Assembly (NCBI GenBank): GCA_003568945.1
Contig: BDIP01000179.1
Coordinates: 1 to 26,782, forward strand
Direction of reading: 5' to 3'
From: Kipferlia bialata
Lineage: Eukaryota; Fornicata
DNA length: 26,782 nucleotides
The position numbers and the translations under genes were made by a program. Position 1 is the first letter of the stretch. Each line of letters begins with the position of its first letter. Shown here piece after piece: positions 10,101 to 22,100 of the stretch. A model generated the notes under the pieces. That model saw nothing but the letters and a program-made list of their open reading frames with translations, was not told the DNA's origin and made no database searches.

Positions 10101-13100
10101 CCTGGGTAGATGTTGGCGTTACCTTTATGTACACATTCTGACCCCAGGTGTCGTGTGCACTCCCACACCGACTCCTTCGCCCTGTGTGTGGATGAGACAC
10201 CTGGCTCAGCATATGCCAGGGTGGCCCTGATGACTACAGTTCCATGCATGGGGGTGACATCTCACCCACCACCGCTAGGTACATAGTGTAGAGTATATAT
10301 GCTATCATGTAGTTATGGTTCTTACTATCAGAGGAGACGCAGTGCCAGGTGTCCCTGATGCAGTGTGACATAGACATGAGGCTGATACCCACCGGGGCAG
10401 GGGAGGGCGCAGAGGGAGATGGGGAGAGTGAGTCTATGGATGGTGTAGATGTAGAGGTGGATACTGAGGCAGAGGACACTTCAGTGCCTGAGGACGCTGA
10501 GATAGAGGCATCAGAGTCTATCGCAGACACCCTAGAAGAGGGTGTATCTAGAGAGAGAGAGGCCGAGAGAGAGAGTGAGGAGGTGAGTGATGACAGCGAG
10601 AGTGATGGACCCGTTGATGATGCACCTCACGAGCCCTTCTCCCCTGAGTCCTCCCCACCTGCGCTGCTGTCAGTGTCTCTTGGTGGGTGTGAGTTGTACG
10701 CAGGTATGTCAGTTCACAGCATTACCCCCTTACGCTGAACTCTAGTACTATGTGTTTCTAAGTCATATCAGGTTGCGTATTCGTAAAGCGTCTTCCTGCT
10801 GAAAGGCTGGGTTACTTCCTCTTCACAGTAATGATCTCTGTATGTTGTATCAATACTACCTCCCCTCACCCCCTAGGCTGGGCCATAGCAGCTGAGCTAG
10901 CTGAGGTTGTGTCCGAGGCAGCCCATGCCCTGTCTCTACCAATGAGGGAGGGACCTCCCTCGGTGGGACTGGACCTACCTGCCAACAGAACAAGGCCGGA
11001 GGTGGGTGTGGGGATGTATGTACCGATACAACAGTTTGCCATTATAGTTCTCGCACTACAAGACAGCTAGATATTGAGATGTACTTAAGCACCTTGTGTG
11101 TCTCTGACCCCCAGCAGCCGTTCCACCTGTACAACCCCATCAGCCTGGTGTCACCATACGTCAGACTGGGGATAGAGGTGAGTGCATTATAAGTGTGTAT
11201 ATGGTTAGTATTGCGTTCATGTATATGTATCACTGTCAAGTCTCTCACTCTGTAGGTCAGACACATGAAGATCTGCGCCTCTCTGCATCGAGACTGCTTC
11301 CCATGTCTCTATGGGCCTATGGTGGTGATCAGTTCAGAGGCATGCAGCCAGGTACATTGTGTATATATAGACCCTACGTGTGACTGGCTGACCCCCAGGT
11401 CCTAGGTGCAAGGGACCTCTCCCTGCCCTCCCTCTTCCCCTCTGCTCTCCATGCCAACCCTGCCCTCTGGCCCAGAGTACAGAGGCATAGGGCCATTGTA
11501 GCACCTAGGCAGCAGTCGAGGTGGGGTTGTGTGTGTGTTAACATATATATAATGTATATAGTATGGTATTGTCCGGGTAGACGTATACTACACAGTATGT
11601 GTCTCTCTGGTCGTTCTTACCATGTCTCTGACTCCCCAAGATACATCCATGTCCCCATCCCCGTCAACTGTCCTGTGGATGGAGTCATAGTGGCACCCCT
11701 GGGGTTCATGCTCCTGTGCTGTGGGCCAAGGTACATACAGTGATGATTCTTCAATCTATCGATATATGTTGGCATAATAGTACCTGACCCCCCAGCGTTC
11801 TGTCCCAGGATAGGCTGATGAGTGACAGTGTGAGGGGTAGACACATCCTCACACCCTTCAAGCAGAGCAGCATAGAGACAGGGGTCAGAAGGTGGGTGGT
11901 CTGGAGTATGGCACAGTACCTAGCATATGGATTCATTTTTCACTGTGCTGACTCTCAGGGGAGACCGTATCACTGTACACCACCTGTGTCCGGACTCTAT
12001 CCGCGAGTTAAGCACAGTCAGGGGCAGTGGTAAAGCTGACGTTGCCATAGCCTCTTTCAGCTGCCACGTCAGTATTCCTAAGGATGCTAGGTAATTTGTA
12101 ATTTGTACTACCTCCTTCAGCTCCAGAAGTTACGCGATGTTTGCCCACTCACCCTAGAGATGTACCTCTTGAGGAGAGCGCCGCCCCTGGGGGTGTGGAG
12201 CTACCTGACCTGTGCACCAGGGAGATGCGTGCCCCATGGACGAGGGTGGCACCCCAGGCATACCCAGGTGGAGGGGTATATAGATGTATCATAATGTATA
12301 GAGAGTGAATGCGGGTATCCCTGTCTCTATAGTGCTCAGTGTTACCCTACCTCCAGGCGATCCAACTGAGTATGGCCTAGACCCCGAGCTAGACTATGGG
12401 GACAAGTCCTTCGACCAGCACCCCTCAGTGCACATATACATACCAGTGTATGGGACACAGGTCGGAGGGGCAGAAAGTACACTCATATCTCTCAATCATG
12501 TTCCAATATGTACTGATATAGGTGTATGTGTCTATGTTCACATATACTGACCCTAGGCCAGGGGCAGTGAAGGCCGTATCATCTTCCACCACCCGGTGGG
12601 GTTCCATTTCGGAGACTACCTGGACGCGTGTATACAAGGTAAGAGTGGGACTATATACTGTGCCTCAGAGTTTTGAATGATGGTAATATTGCACTTCTAC
12701 GCGGTCTTTTCATCTTAGGTGGCAAGGTTGGCGCCCCACTTGTGAAGCGTGTCCTTCTGAATCCCTACCGGCATGGTGCGCCACCCAACCCGCCCACAGA
12801 CTGGATATCAGGTACTTGTGTATAGCTACAATGGTGGGACACACCGAACTACTATCACTGTTCAAATGATTTTTTTCAGACGGCTATGCCAAGGTATACA
12901 CATTGACTATATCGGAACATACATGTATACCCCCCCTCCTGACGCCATGCATCCACATCATTGTGGGAGGTGGCCCAGGCATCAGACTGACCGTGACCCA
13001 TGCGGCACATGTCATGGAGTGCATGCTGAGCAGCACAGGGAGGTGGGGAGGCACAGTGAGTATACTACTGTATATACTAGATTCATGTATGGTTGTATGT

Positions 13101-16100
13101 ACAGTGCATGCTCAGCAGCACGGGGAGGTGGGGGGTATCAAACCATAGTAGTTACAGTTCTGTCTCACTCTCTAGGAAGCGGGCTGAGATTGCCCCCGTT
13201 CTGTCCTTTGTATCATGTCTAGCAGTGTACATGCTGCATCAGTTGGAACATGCAGACAAGAAGGAGAGGGAGAGAGAGGAACGGAGGCAGGCAGCGAGGG
13301 AACGCCAGCAGCAACGTGGAGCAGCCAACCTGGTATCCCTACCTACTGTCTCCCCTGTGCCAAGCACTGCATCCACTGCATCGTCCATATCAGACACATT
13401 CAGACGGGACCCACAGAGCCATGGTACGCGTAAATATCACTTTCCCTATCTACACGATATCCCCTTACCCTTAGCCTGTCGCGACTACGCTGTGGCTGGT
13501 GTAGTACGTACTGTGACTGCCAGTATACTAGGCACCGACCCAGAGATGAAGCCTCTGTCAGACGCAGTGATGCTGGAAGTGATCAAGTTCACACTGGCGT
13601 CATCTCAGGTACAGGGGGGATTTGTATGGATACTACTACTACGCGGTTCTCTCAAGTGTTGCCCCACTTACTACCACCTCCCTCTCACCCCCCAGGCCCT
13701 GTACTCTTGGGACATCCTAGATAGACACCCCAAGACAGGAGAGGCAGTGGATGAGGCAGTGAGGTGAGGCACACGATAATATTCACAACAACCCCTGTAT
13801 TGTTACATGTGGGAGTATATACATCTCACCCCCAGCCGTCTGTGGGTGCACTGTATGAGGGAGAGGGGTAAGCAGGCACCTGTGGGTAGGGTCATCAACC
13901 CAGTCCCCCTGGCACAGACTACAGTCACAGGTACAATAAGAATGTGTGTATGGATATATATGTATACTTTAGACTCCGTCTGGCAGTGTCTCTTAATAGA
14001 ACTGTCGAGCTTAGTAGCATTGTTTCACCGCAGGCGTGTTTCCGCTGTCCTTCTGTCTGTCGATAGACTCGAGACCAGAGCACGTCATATATAGGTATCT
14101 GCTCTGTCCAGTTGTTCTTCTTACGTTATAGACTATGTCACTCATCCAAGGGAGATGTTGAGACGAGACCCCCAGCAGTGCATACACCCCAAGCCGAAGG
14201 TGGCAATGTATCAGGCACAGGTGGGAGGAATGGCATGTTCTACAAGATACCACCCAACGCATGTATTCCAATAGTCATGTTCTGCCCGATGACTACACCC
14301 CCATCTAATCCAACAGGACTGGTGGCACCTCCCCCTCGGTGACACTCCTGCTCTGTATGAGAGTGATGGTAGCCCAGCACTCACACCCTCTGTGGAGGGG
14401 GGGACACCTGCACAGGTGGGGTATATGTGGTGGTCACATGTGTCCATTCACTCTAAGAGTCTCCTACCTACACCAACCCTAGGACCCCGGCCCCTCCCCC
14501 TGCACCATCCCCCCAGAGTACCCAGACCTGTCGGAGCCAGACTATCCGAAGGAGGTGAGTGGTGATGTATACATGGAGCGTCTGGGTATAACAATCACTA
14601 TCACACTCTAGTTTGTTATAGATACTTCTGGTTCTGCCATTCTGATAGGTATTCAGCCCCCTCCCCCCAGGTCACCCTAGACGATGTTATATGTGTCCTG
14701 ATGAGGGTATCAGTCCCAGGCACAGCGGAGATATCATGCGACAGGTACATGCCTCCTGTTCTTGTATTCTTCAAGACTATTCTACGCGATACCCACCCCA
14801 GTATAGCCTCCTCTGCCGGGTGCAGTGTGGGCATATCCATCAAGAACGTGTCCTCCTACATGGACCTCATACTGAGTGAGGGCCTGTGTCCCCCCATGTC
14901 TAGACCCTCAAATGAGACAGACGCAGCATCGAGGGTGGACACGTATAGGTAGAGTACTCTACATACAAAGGCACTAAATGCAGCCATAGGGGTGAGACAC
15001 ATTCCAATGTTGCATAGGGTTTCTCCCTAACCCCATGCCCCTAGCCCGTACCTATTGCATGCCCTTCAGCCCATGGCACGTGGCAGTCAGAAGATACTAC
15101 ATGGCAGGTGGGCGAGCATTCCATAGTATCTCATTTCGGACGCATGTTTCAAGTTTCATATGTACACAAACTTGCATATATGTATTCACGCCCAGGCATG
15201 TCGCAATAGACCCACTACCCAACGTAGCCTATTCATATACTCCTATGTACATGTATATGAATACATGCGTCAATGTATATGTACCCTATGCCCACCCCCA
15301 GGCATGTCCCAGATGCACTATCTGGCCACATATCAGGTGGAGTCAGCAGCCCTAGACATCAACCCCTCCCCTCCCCTGCTGACATCACTCCTATCCTCCA
15401 GCACACCCTCTCCTATCCTGTCGGCACTGGCCCAGGTGGGGGTATTGTCTACTAATGAATATAGATCCAATTCGCTCTACAGACTCTAGATTTTGCAGTC
15501 GGCACTGAACCATATGAGGTTCCACAGTTAGCACTTCCTTGACAATCCGTTGGTATAGTTGTCGACCCTCTTACCCCAGGCCGGTAGCGACAGTGTGAGT
15601 GAGAGGGCAGGGCACGCACTGGCAGCACTGCTGAGGTTCGATGGCTAAGATGTCATTAAATAGCAATATATTTACACCTTGACCCCACTCCACCCCCAGG
15701 TTCCCCATCCTCATGGCCACCTTTGCCTCTGGGAATGGGGCAGTGCTGTTCCCTAGGTATGAACATATGTTGAATATCACGCAAGTACAGGACTTCTGTC
15801 CTGACAATGGTACCTGCACGAGGAATGTGACTGTGCTGATACTGATAATGACCCCTAGGAAGCCCTTCCTGGGTGACAAACTGGGGTCCATCTTCCATGG
15901 GCACATGCAGGTGGGGAGGATATACATTGTCAGGCACTGTTCAGTGTATTCTCTTACCGTGTAGGTTGACGTTGGTGTGGTCAGAATACAGCTCGGGCTC
16001 CCACCCCCTCGCAACACATACACACCCACCAAGTACATCCAGCTGACATGTGAGCTGGACCGGGCAAGGTAACACATATCATACGCGTGCCCCTGGTGTG

Positions 16101-19100
16101 AGTATGTTATGAATAGTTATGAATAGTTATGCTGGTCCTAGTTAATGCTATATTATACTCTGTTATGTAGTTACATTTGATACTAACCACCCCAGTGTGT
16201 CGTGTGATGAGGGTGGTATCTCCCTGGAGGCAGGCATGGCAGGGCACAGTGTATACACAGACGTGCCAAAGGTATACATGGTCCCTCTCCTATGTATCTG
16301 TATACTCTTCCCTCCAGCTACATGTCCTCTCCCATTCATATATTTATATACCCCCTCTCTGCCCCCTAGATATGTGCTGCCCCCTGGACCAGACTGTTGC
16401 ACAAGCCCCTACCCCCCCACCCCACTGCCATGCGGAGTCTCAATCATCATGCACACGGGGGGGAGGCAGTGCTCATGGCAATGCAACTGCCGGGTATGGT
16501 GCATATGGAGACATATGTGTGTGTTTACGGACTACATATCGTATGTACCCTATTCTGCCTCGGAGTGGCAATACACCTATATTTATACCAGTTATACTAA
16601 CCGCCAAGGCCGACTTGGTATCGACTTCTCCTGGGTCAGAAAGGCAGCCCCCTCACACTGGACACTCAGCACACACAGGTGCCCTACGCACTGGTATAAT
16701 CGTGAAAGCTACGCGATGTGTTTTCATTGTCTGTTCCTCTCACTCCTCAGTCATCTGGTGTCATGTGGGATACCGGTGCCCTTGGTGGGAGAGGGAACAG
16801 GTTAGTATGTAGTATAGGACAAGATGACAGTGTGTTCCTACGCAGAGATGTACCTCGTATCTGTCTGCATACATTTTCGTGTGTGTGTATTTGTACGTGC
16901 GCCCTCACCCTTCAGACAACAAGGCCAGCCTGGGTGGTCCCATCATATCCTTCAAGGACTTTTATGGGCAGCACACCTTCAGAAGTAGCACCCTGTCTCT
17001 AGCCATATCACTCAGACAACCAACGGGTGAGACATGTACATCTATCTCTGTGTGTCTCCCCCCACTTTCAATTACATGCATGGATATTGATATACACACT
17101 GACACTCAGAATCAGCAGACGCAGTCTCTGTCTCTGAGATATCAGACTCCGATGTACCGTCTATGTCAACTGAGAACCCCAGTGTCGTCCTGTGCCTATG
17201 GCCTAGGGAGGGAGGTGGTACAGGGTGGACACTCCCAGGCCATGCCGCATTCGCAGTGTTCAGGTGAAGTAATGCATACTCTATGAACGGATACAGTCCT
17301 TGCATTGCTATTAGCCAGTCTTGCTGTGTGTGTATACCAATCATCAATACACTGAGTATTATTGCCACATACATACTGACTCCCAGGGGCATGGTTGCAC
17401 TCTTCTCCTCTGCCGGTCAGGCCATACCTATGCTAATGAGGACAGTCGACATCAAGCAGCAGCCACGGTATGGACTAGGACACATATCCTCTCATTGTGT
17501 CTGTATTGTATGCATTAAAGAAATAGCAGCCACTCACCACCAGCCCCACAGTCTCCTTCCTTGACCCTTCCTTGCTAGAGCCAGAACTGGCAAGACCCAA
17601 CACAGCAATAGACCCATACCTAGGTGGGTATTCTACACGATGCACTGCATTGTCATTCCCTGTCGACTGACCCCAGGTTGTGCTGCTGGTATCAGTGCCG
17701 CCTTTGATACCTGTGATGTATCAGTAGCCATAGACACTCCCTTGCTCATATCCGTCTTCCTAGACGAACCCAAGAGGCCCAGGGTGGTGCAAACCACGAA
17801 TGCACTCCAGTTCATATCTCAGGTACATGAGATACACTATCTACATGGATATGTTTGTCCAGGTTTCTTACCAAACCAGGTCGGTAGTATTGTTATGTCC
17901 ACCTAACCTCAGATGGGTTCCATGGGCAGTAGACTCAGCACCACCCGGCCAGAGGTAGCAGAGGAAGAGGGATACACACCGGGGATTGGGGTGTTCACTC
18001 TCTCCAAGGTATCTTATATATCATCATGAGTATTTGTATCCATAGTCACGAATTTTTACTTGGGTTCTATGCTACTGATGCATATATATACGTGATATGT
18101 GATTACATACATGTATGCTTATGTGTCAATTGCTAACCTCAGCTGCACGTGTCCTTCTCCGCCGACTGGAGGCACCCCACCACCACCACCTTCTCGACGT
18201 CCATCAATACTGGTAGGCTGTATGGGATAGTGTTCAGCCAGAGGTCTGGGGGACAGCTGCCAGACCCTCGGTCACTCACTGACCCATCGGCTATGATAAG
18301 TCTGACAGGTGGGGGGGTGTATAGGGTTTGTATAGAGCATAGGTGTAATATTACTGGGTCGATGACATATGAATACATTCATGTTTGTGGATCCATATGT
18401 GTGTATCCTTCTCACCTCAGGCATTTCCATCAAGACAGGAGTAAAGGCAAGGGTGTACATGAAGGAGAGAGAGAGAGACCTTCATACTGCACCCTCAGAG
18501 AGAGAGAAGGAGGAGAGGTGGTTCTTCCTCAATGACAGGTACTGCTTCTGTTACTACATCGCGTAGATTATGGCTATCATTACTGACTGCTAGGGTGCGT
18601 CTTGAGGATCCCTCCCTGATGGGTAGTGTGGGTACCTTCAAGGCTGTCCTGACACCTGCCAAGATGGTCACCACCATATCATTCCTCACAAGGCTGACAG
18701 AGATGGCAGACCAGCACGCTAAGTGGGTGGTGGTGTGAAGTAATAGTATAGTGTGTCTGATTTGCATTGTACTTGTAACTATGCAGAGATGCCTTCATCA
18801 TATCTCACTCCAGTCTGTACCGCATCCGGCACTTCCTATGTCCTGGCCACTCCCCATACTCCTCGCCTGCTGCCAAGCTCAACCACGAGATAGCCAGGAG
18901 GAGGGACATGGGGAACCCGGTCACGTCGGTGAGTGCCTAGTATTGAACAGTATGTATCGTCAATGATGTACAAGACTCCATACTAGAACGTGTTTCTCTG
19001 CTCTCACCCCCAGCTGATATCCTTTGGGATCGACGTGCTTGAGAAGATTGACCTGTCAGTCAAGGGTGTCAAGATAGTGTTTGGGGAGCAGACTGCACCG

Positions 19101-22100
19101 TACTCATTCTCACTCTCTGCCGCAGGGGGTGAGGCACTGGTCATCAGGTACACTGTATGGTTGACACGTTATATGTACTGAGGTCTCTCAGTACTAGGCC
19201 TGTTCATATATACCCTCACCTCCAGACACGGCCGAGTGACCCTGGGCCTCTCTGGCACTGTGTCCAGTCTAGAGCACAGGGCAGTGGTACCCAGCAGACA
19301 CGCACTCAGTGTCTACTTCAGTATAGGTGGGAGCAACGACTCTTACGGTATAGTCCTACGCGATAGTTAGAACACTACGAGTGTTAGTTGTATCTTACAT
19401 GATAGGTCTGGCTATGGTCAGGGCATCTGACACAGACCCAGATGCTGGATCCACATTCGCGCTGTCACTAGGTGCGGAATAATATATGAATACGTCATTA
19501 GTACTCCTCAATATCTAGCAGGTATCTGAATTCTTTGTGATAACGCTAGGCTTCATCCACCCTGTGTACCTGTCCCTGGCCCCAGAGGAACTAGCAGGTA
19601 TGCTCATGTGAATAGATGTAGATGTATACAGAAGTCCTCCTTCATATCCCACTACTTTCACTCGACCGCATATGCGTCAGTCTGTCCACACTATACATTT
19701 TCTCCTATATATATATATATATTGCCATTGACCCCCAGGCCTTGTGGCCCTGGTTGCCCAGATCCTAGGCTCCATGAGACAGGATACCGCCGGTGTCCCT
19801 GCCCCCCCTCCCATCCACCTGCACAGCATGAGGGTGGCTGCTAAGGAGTCGGCAGCATTTGTGGCACTGTACGTGTATTGTGAAACACATCCATCCAGTA
19901 TCGCAAGTCTAATCGCACCTTCATATCTGCCTCTTACCCCAGTGTGCGTAGGACAATCAAGGAAGCCATCACCCTCCGATGCGCATCAATGCCACTGGGG
20001 CCTAGGGGTGAGATCGTGTATTCAATAGTATACATATATGGACTTCATATTTCTTGGGGGTGAGTTGGGTATCTCACCAATATATGGAATACACACATGT
20101 CTAATATACCAATCTGACCCCAGTCCGTAGGCGTGTCCTAGAGATGAGCACCGACTCTCCATCTGTGGCCAAGGCAAAGTCAGTAATCATGGTGAGGGTG
20201 TATGTATATACACTACATGCATGTATACACATCTTTGCTTGCACTGACCCCCAGCGTGGCTCCCTCCCCTCCCTCGCCTCTGCCCTCGTGACTCATGTCG
20301 TAGAGTCCAGGGTGTCGCCAATGCCCACACCATACACACCCAGGTACAGAGGGTATATGCACTGTATAGTATGCATATGTACACCTAATCCATGTTGTTG
20401 CCCGTATGCGACTGACTATTGTACGCGAGTCACTCACCCCCAGGGCCTTCTCCCCCCTGCCCCCTGCCTACAAGTGTGGCGGGGGTATACCCCGGGGAGG
20501 GGTGGCAGATACACTGGAAGATACAGGTGGGTGGTGTGGTGCATAGTAGCCTGTAGCATGAGAGATACACATCCTGAGTATCGTGTAGAGACTGACCCTA
20601 GGCATGGTTGATCTGTTCCAGTTAGAGTCCACGCTTAGAGTGGCCCTGTATCAGATGCAGGGGCTGAGGAGAGCTGCACCCTTGGTCAGAAGGTAGGGGG
20701 TAGTAGTGTCACATGTTACATGTCACACTCTACTCGACTGACAACAGGCTGAACATGCCCGTCCTGACCGACATCCTCCACCTCCTGCCAGAGACTGGCA
20801 AGGTATGCACATGGATGCATCATTTTACTGACATTTGGAAAGAGATTAGTCCTGTTGCTTCTACCATTGTGGGCACCCGTTATTCATATAGTGTCACTAA
20901 TTCCTAGGTAGTCTTCCACGTGCCCGTTGTCATCCTCTCCCTACCCATGCGTTCCCCAGCCACTGTGTACTCCCAGCACCACATAGTCAGGGCACTCATT
21001 GTGCGCATATTCGAGACCAACGTGGTGCTGACACTGACCAAGACTAGTACCAAGGGGGTCAGGGGGAGGAGGGGGGTTCCGGCAGAAGGTACTATACCGT
21101 AGCCTTACTCCACTCTATTATATACTAATTGTACACAATGTGATGACTCCCTAGATCACTCACCCCTCCAGACCCCCGGGACACCCTGCACCTGAGTGCC
21201 GTGGTATCCACAGGGGCATTCAGTGTGTACAACCTACCCGCTGCTGAGGTATTGTTTGTGCATAATATATATGTGGAGTAATGAGACAGTATGTATATAT
21301 GCAAATTCCTCACCCTCAGTCTGTCCTGGCCCGTGGGGTGGGTGTCAGACTGGCGGCCTTTAGTCTGGCACAGAAGATGAGGGAGTGGAGAGGTGGGGTC
21401 ATGTACTGAACACTAGTGTACTGTACATAGAGACAAAGACATTATAAGTGTAGTTGCTAATCTATGTGACTATTCTCTGTGCTACAATAGACAGTACACA
21501 TTGGCTCCACTATCTCTTACCCAGGCACCCACACCGTTGGGTCTCTGGATGTGACAGATGCAGAGGAGAACCTACTGGTGGCAGCATTCCTACAGAGACT
21601 GTCGCCCAAGGTATGCACGTACACATGTTATATGTGTTTCACATACATTGCATCGTGTACTGCGTATATGGTATGGCTTGATGTACTAGATGTCACACTT
21701 GCCCCATGTGTACTACCCTGTGATACAACTGGTACCACTCCTACTCACATGTGTATACTTATACTCACTTCCAGGTCCACTTCCCCCTAGTGCTAGACAT
21801 TGCCCCCACCGTGGCCTCTGGGGAGAACAGCTGCATAAGACTATTTATCAATGCTAGTTATGGGGTGCAGACACACCTGGTGTCTGTCAAGCACTTTGAG
21901 CTGGGTGTGAGGCCGATCATAGCCTCCTTGGAGCTAGGGGTCATTGAATGGTGGGTGGATGCAGTACATATGAACACCAGTACTTGAGCATATGAATCCA
22001 AGCCTATGTCACGGGGTATTATCCCTGTTACATATGCACATATCTCTATCAGTGTATATTGACGTTCATACTAACCCCTTGTCTGACCTCAGGGTGTTAG

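Noticed and set aside
12121-12294. Exon using the CTTCAG acceptor at 12120
   Set aside because: It meets a stop or breaks phase; the CTCACCCTAG acceptor at 12157 joins both neighbours in frame.
14982-14989. 8-nt micro-exon that would mend the phase break before 15045
   Set aside because: It would need a 33-nt intron, shorter than any other inferred here; a different donor at 14876 explains the phase more simply.
15656-16077. Minus-strand frames of 93 and 168 codons
   Set aside because: They cross several plus-strand exons and introns and show no splice logic or recognisable motif.
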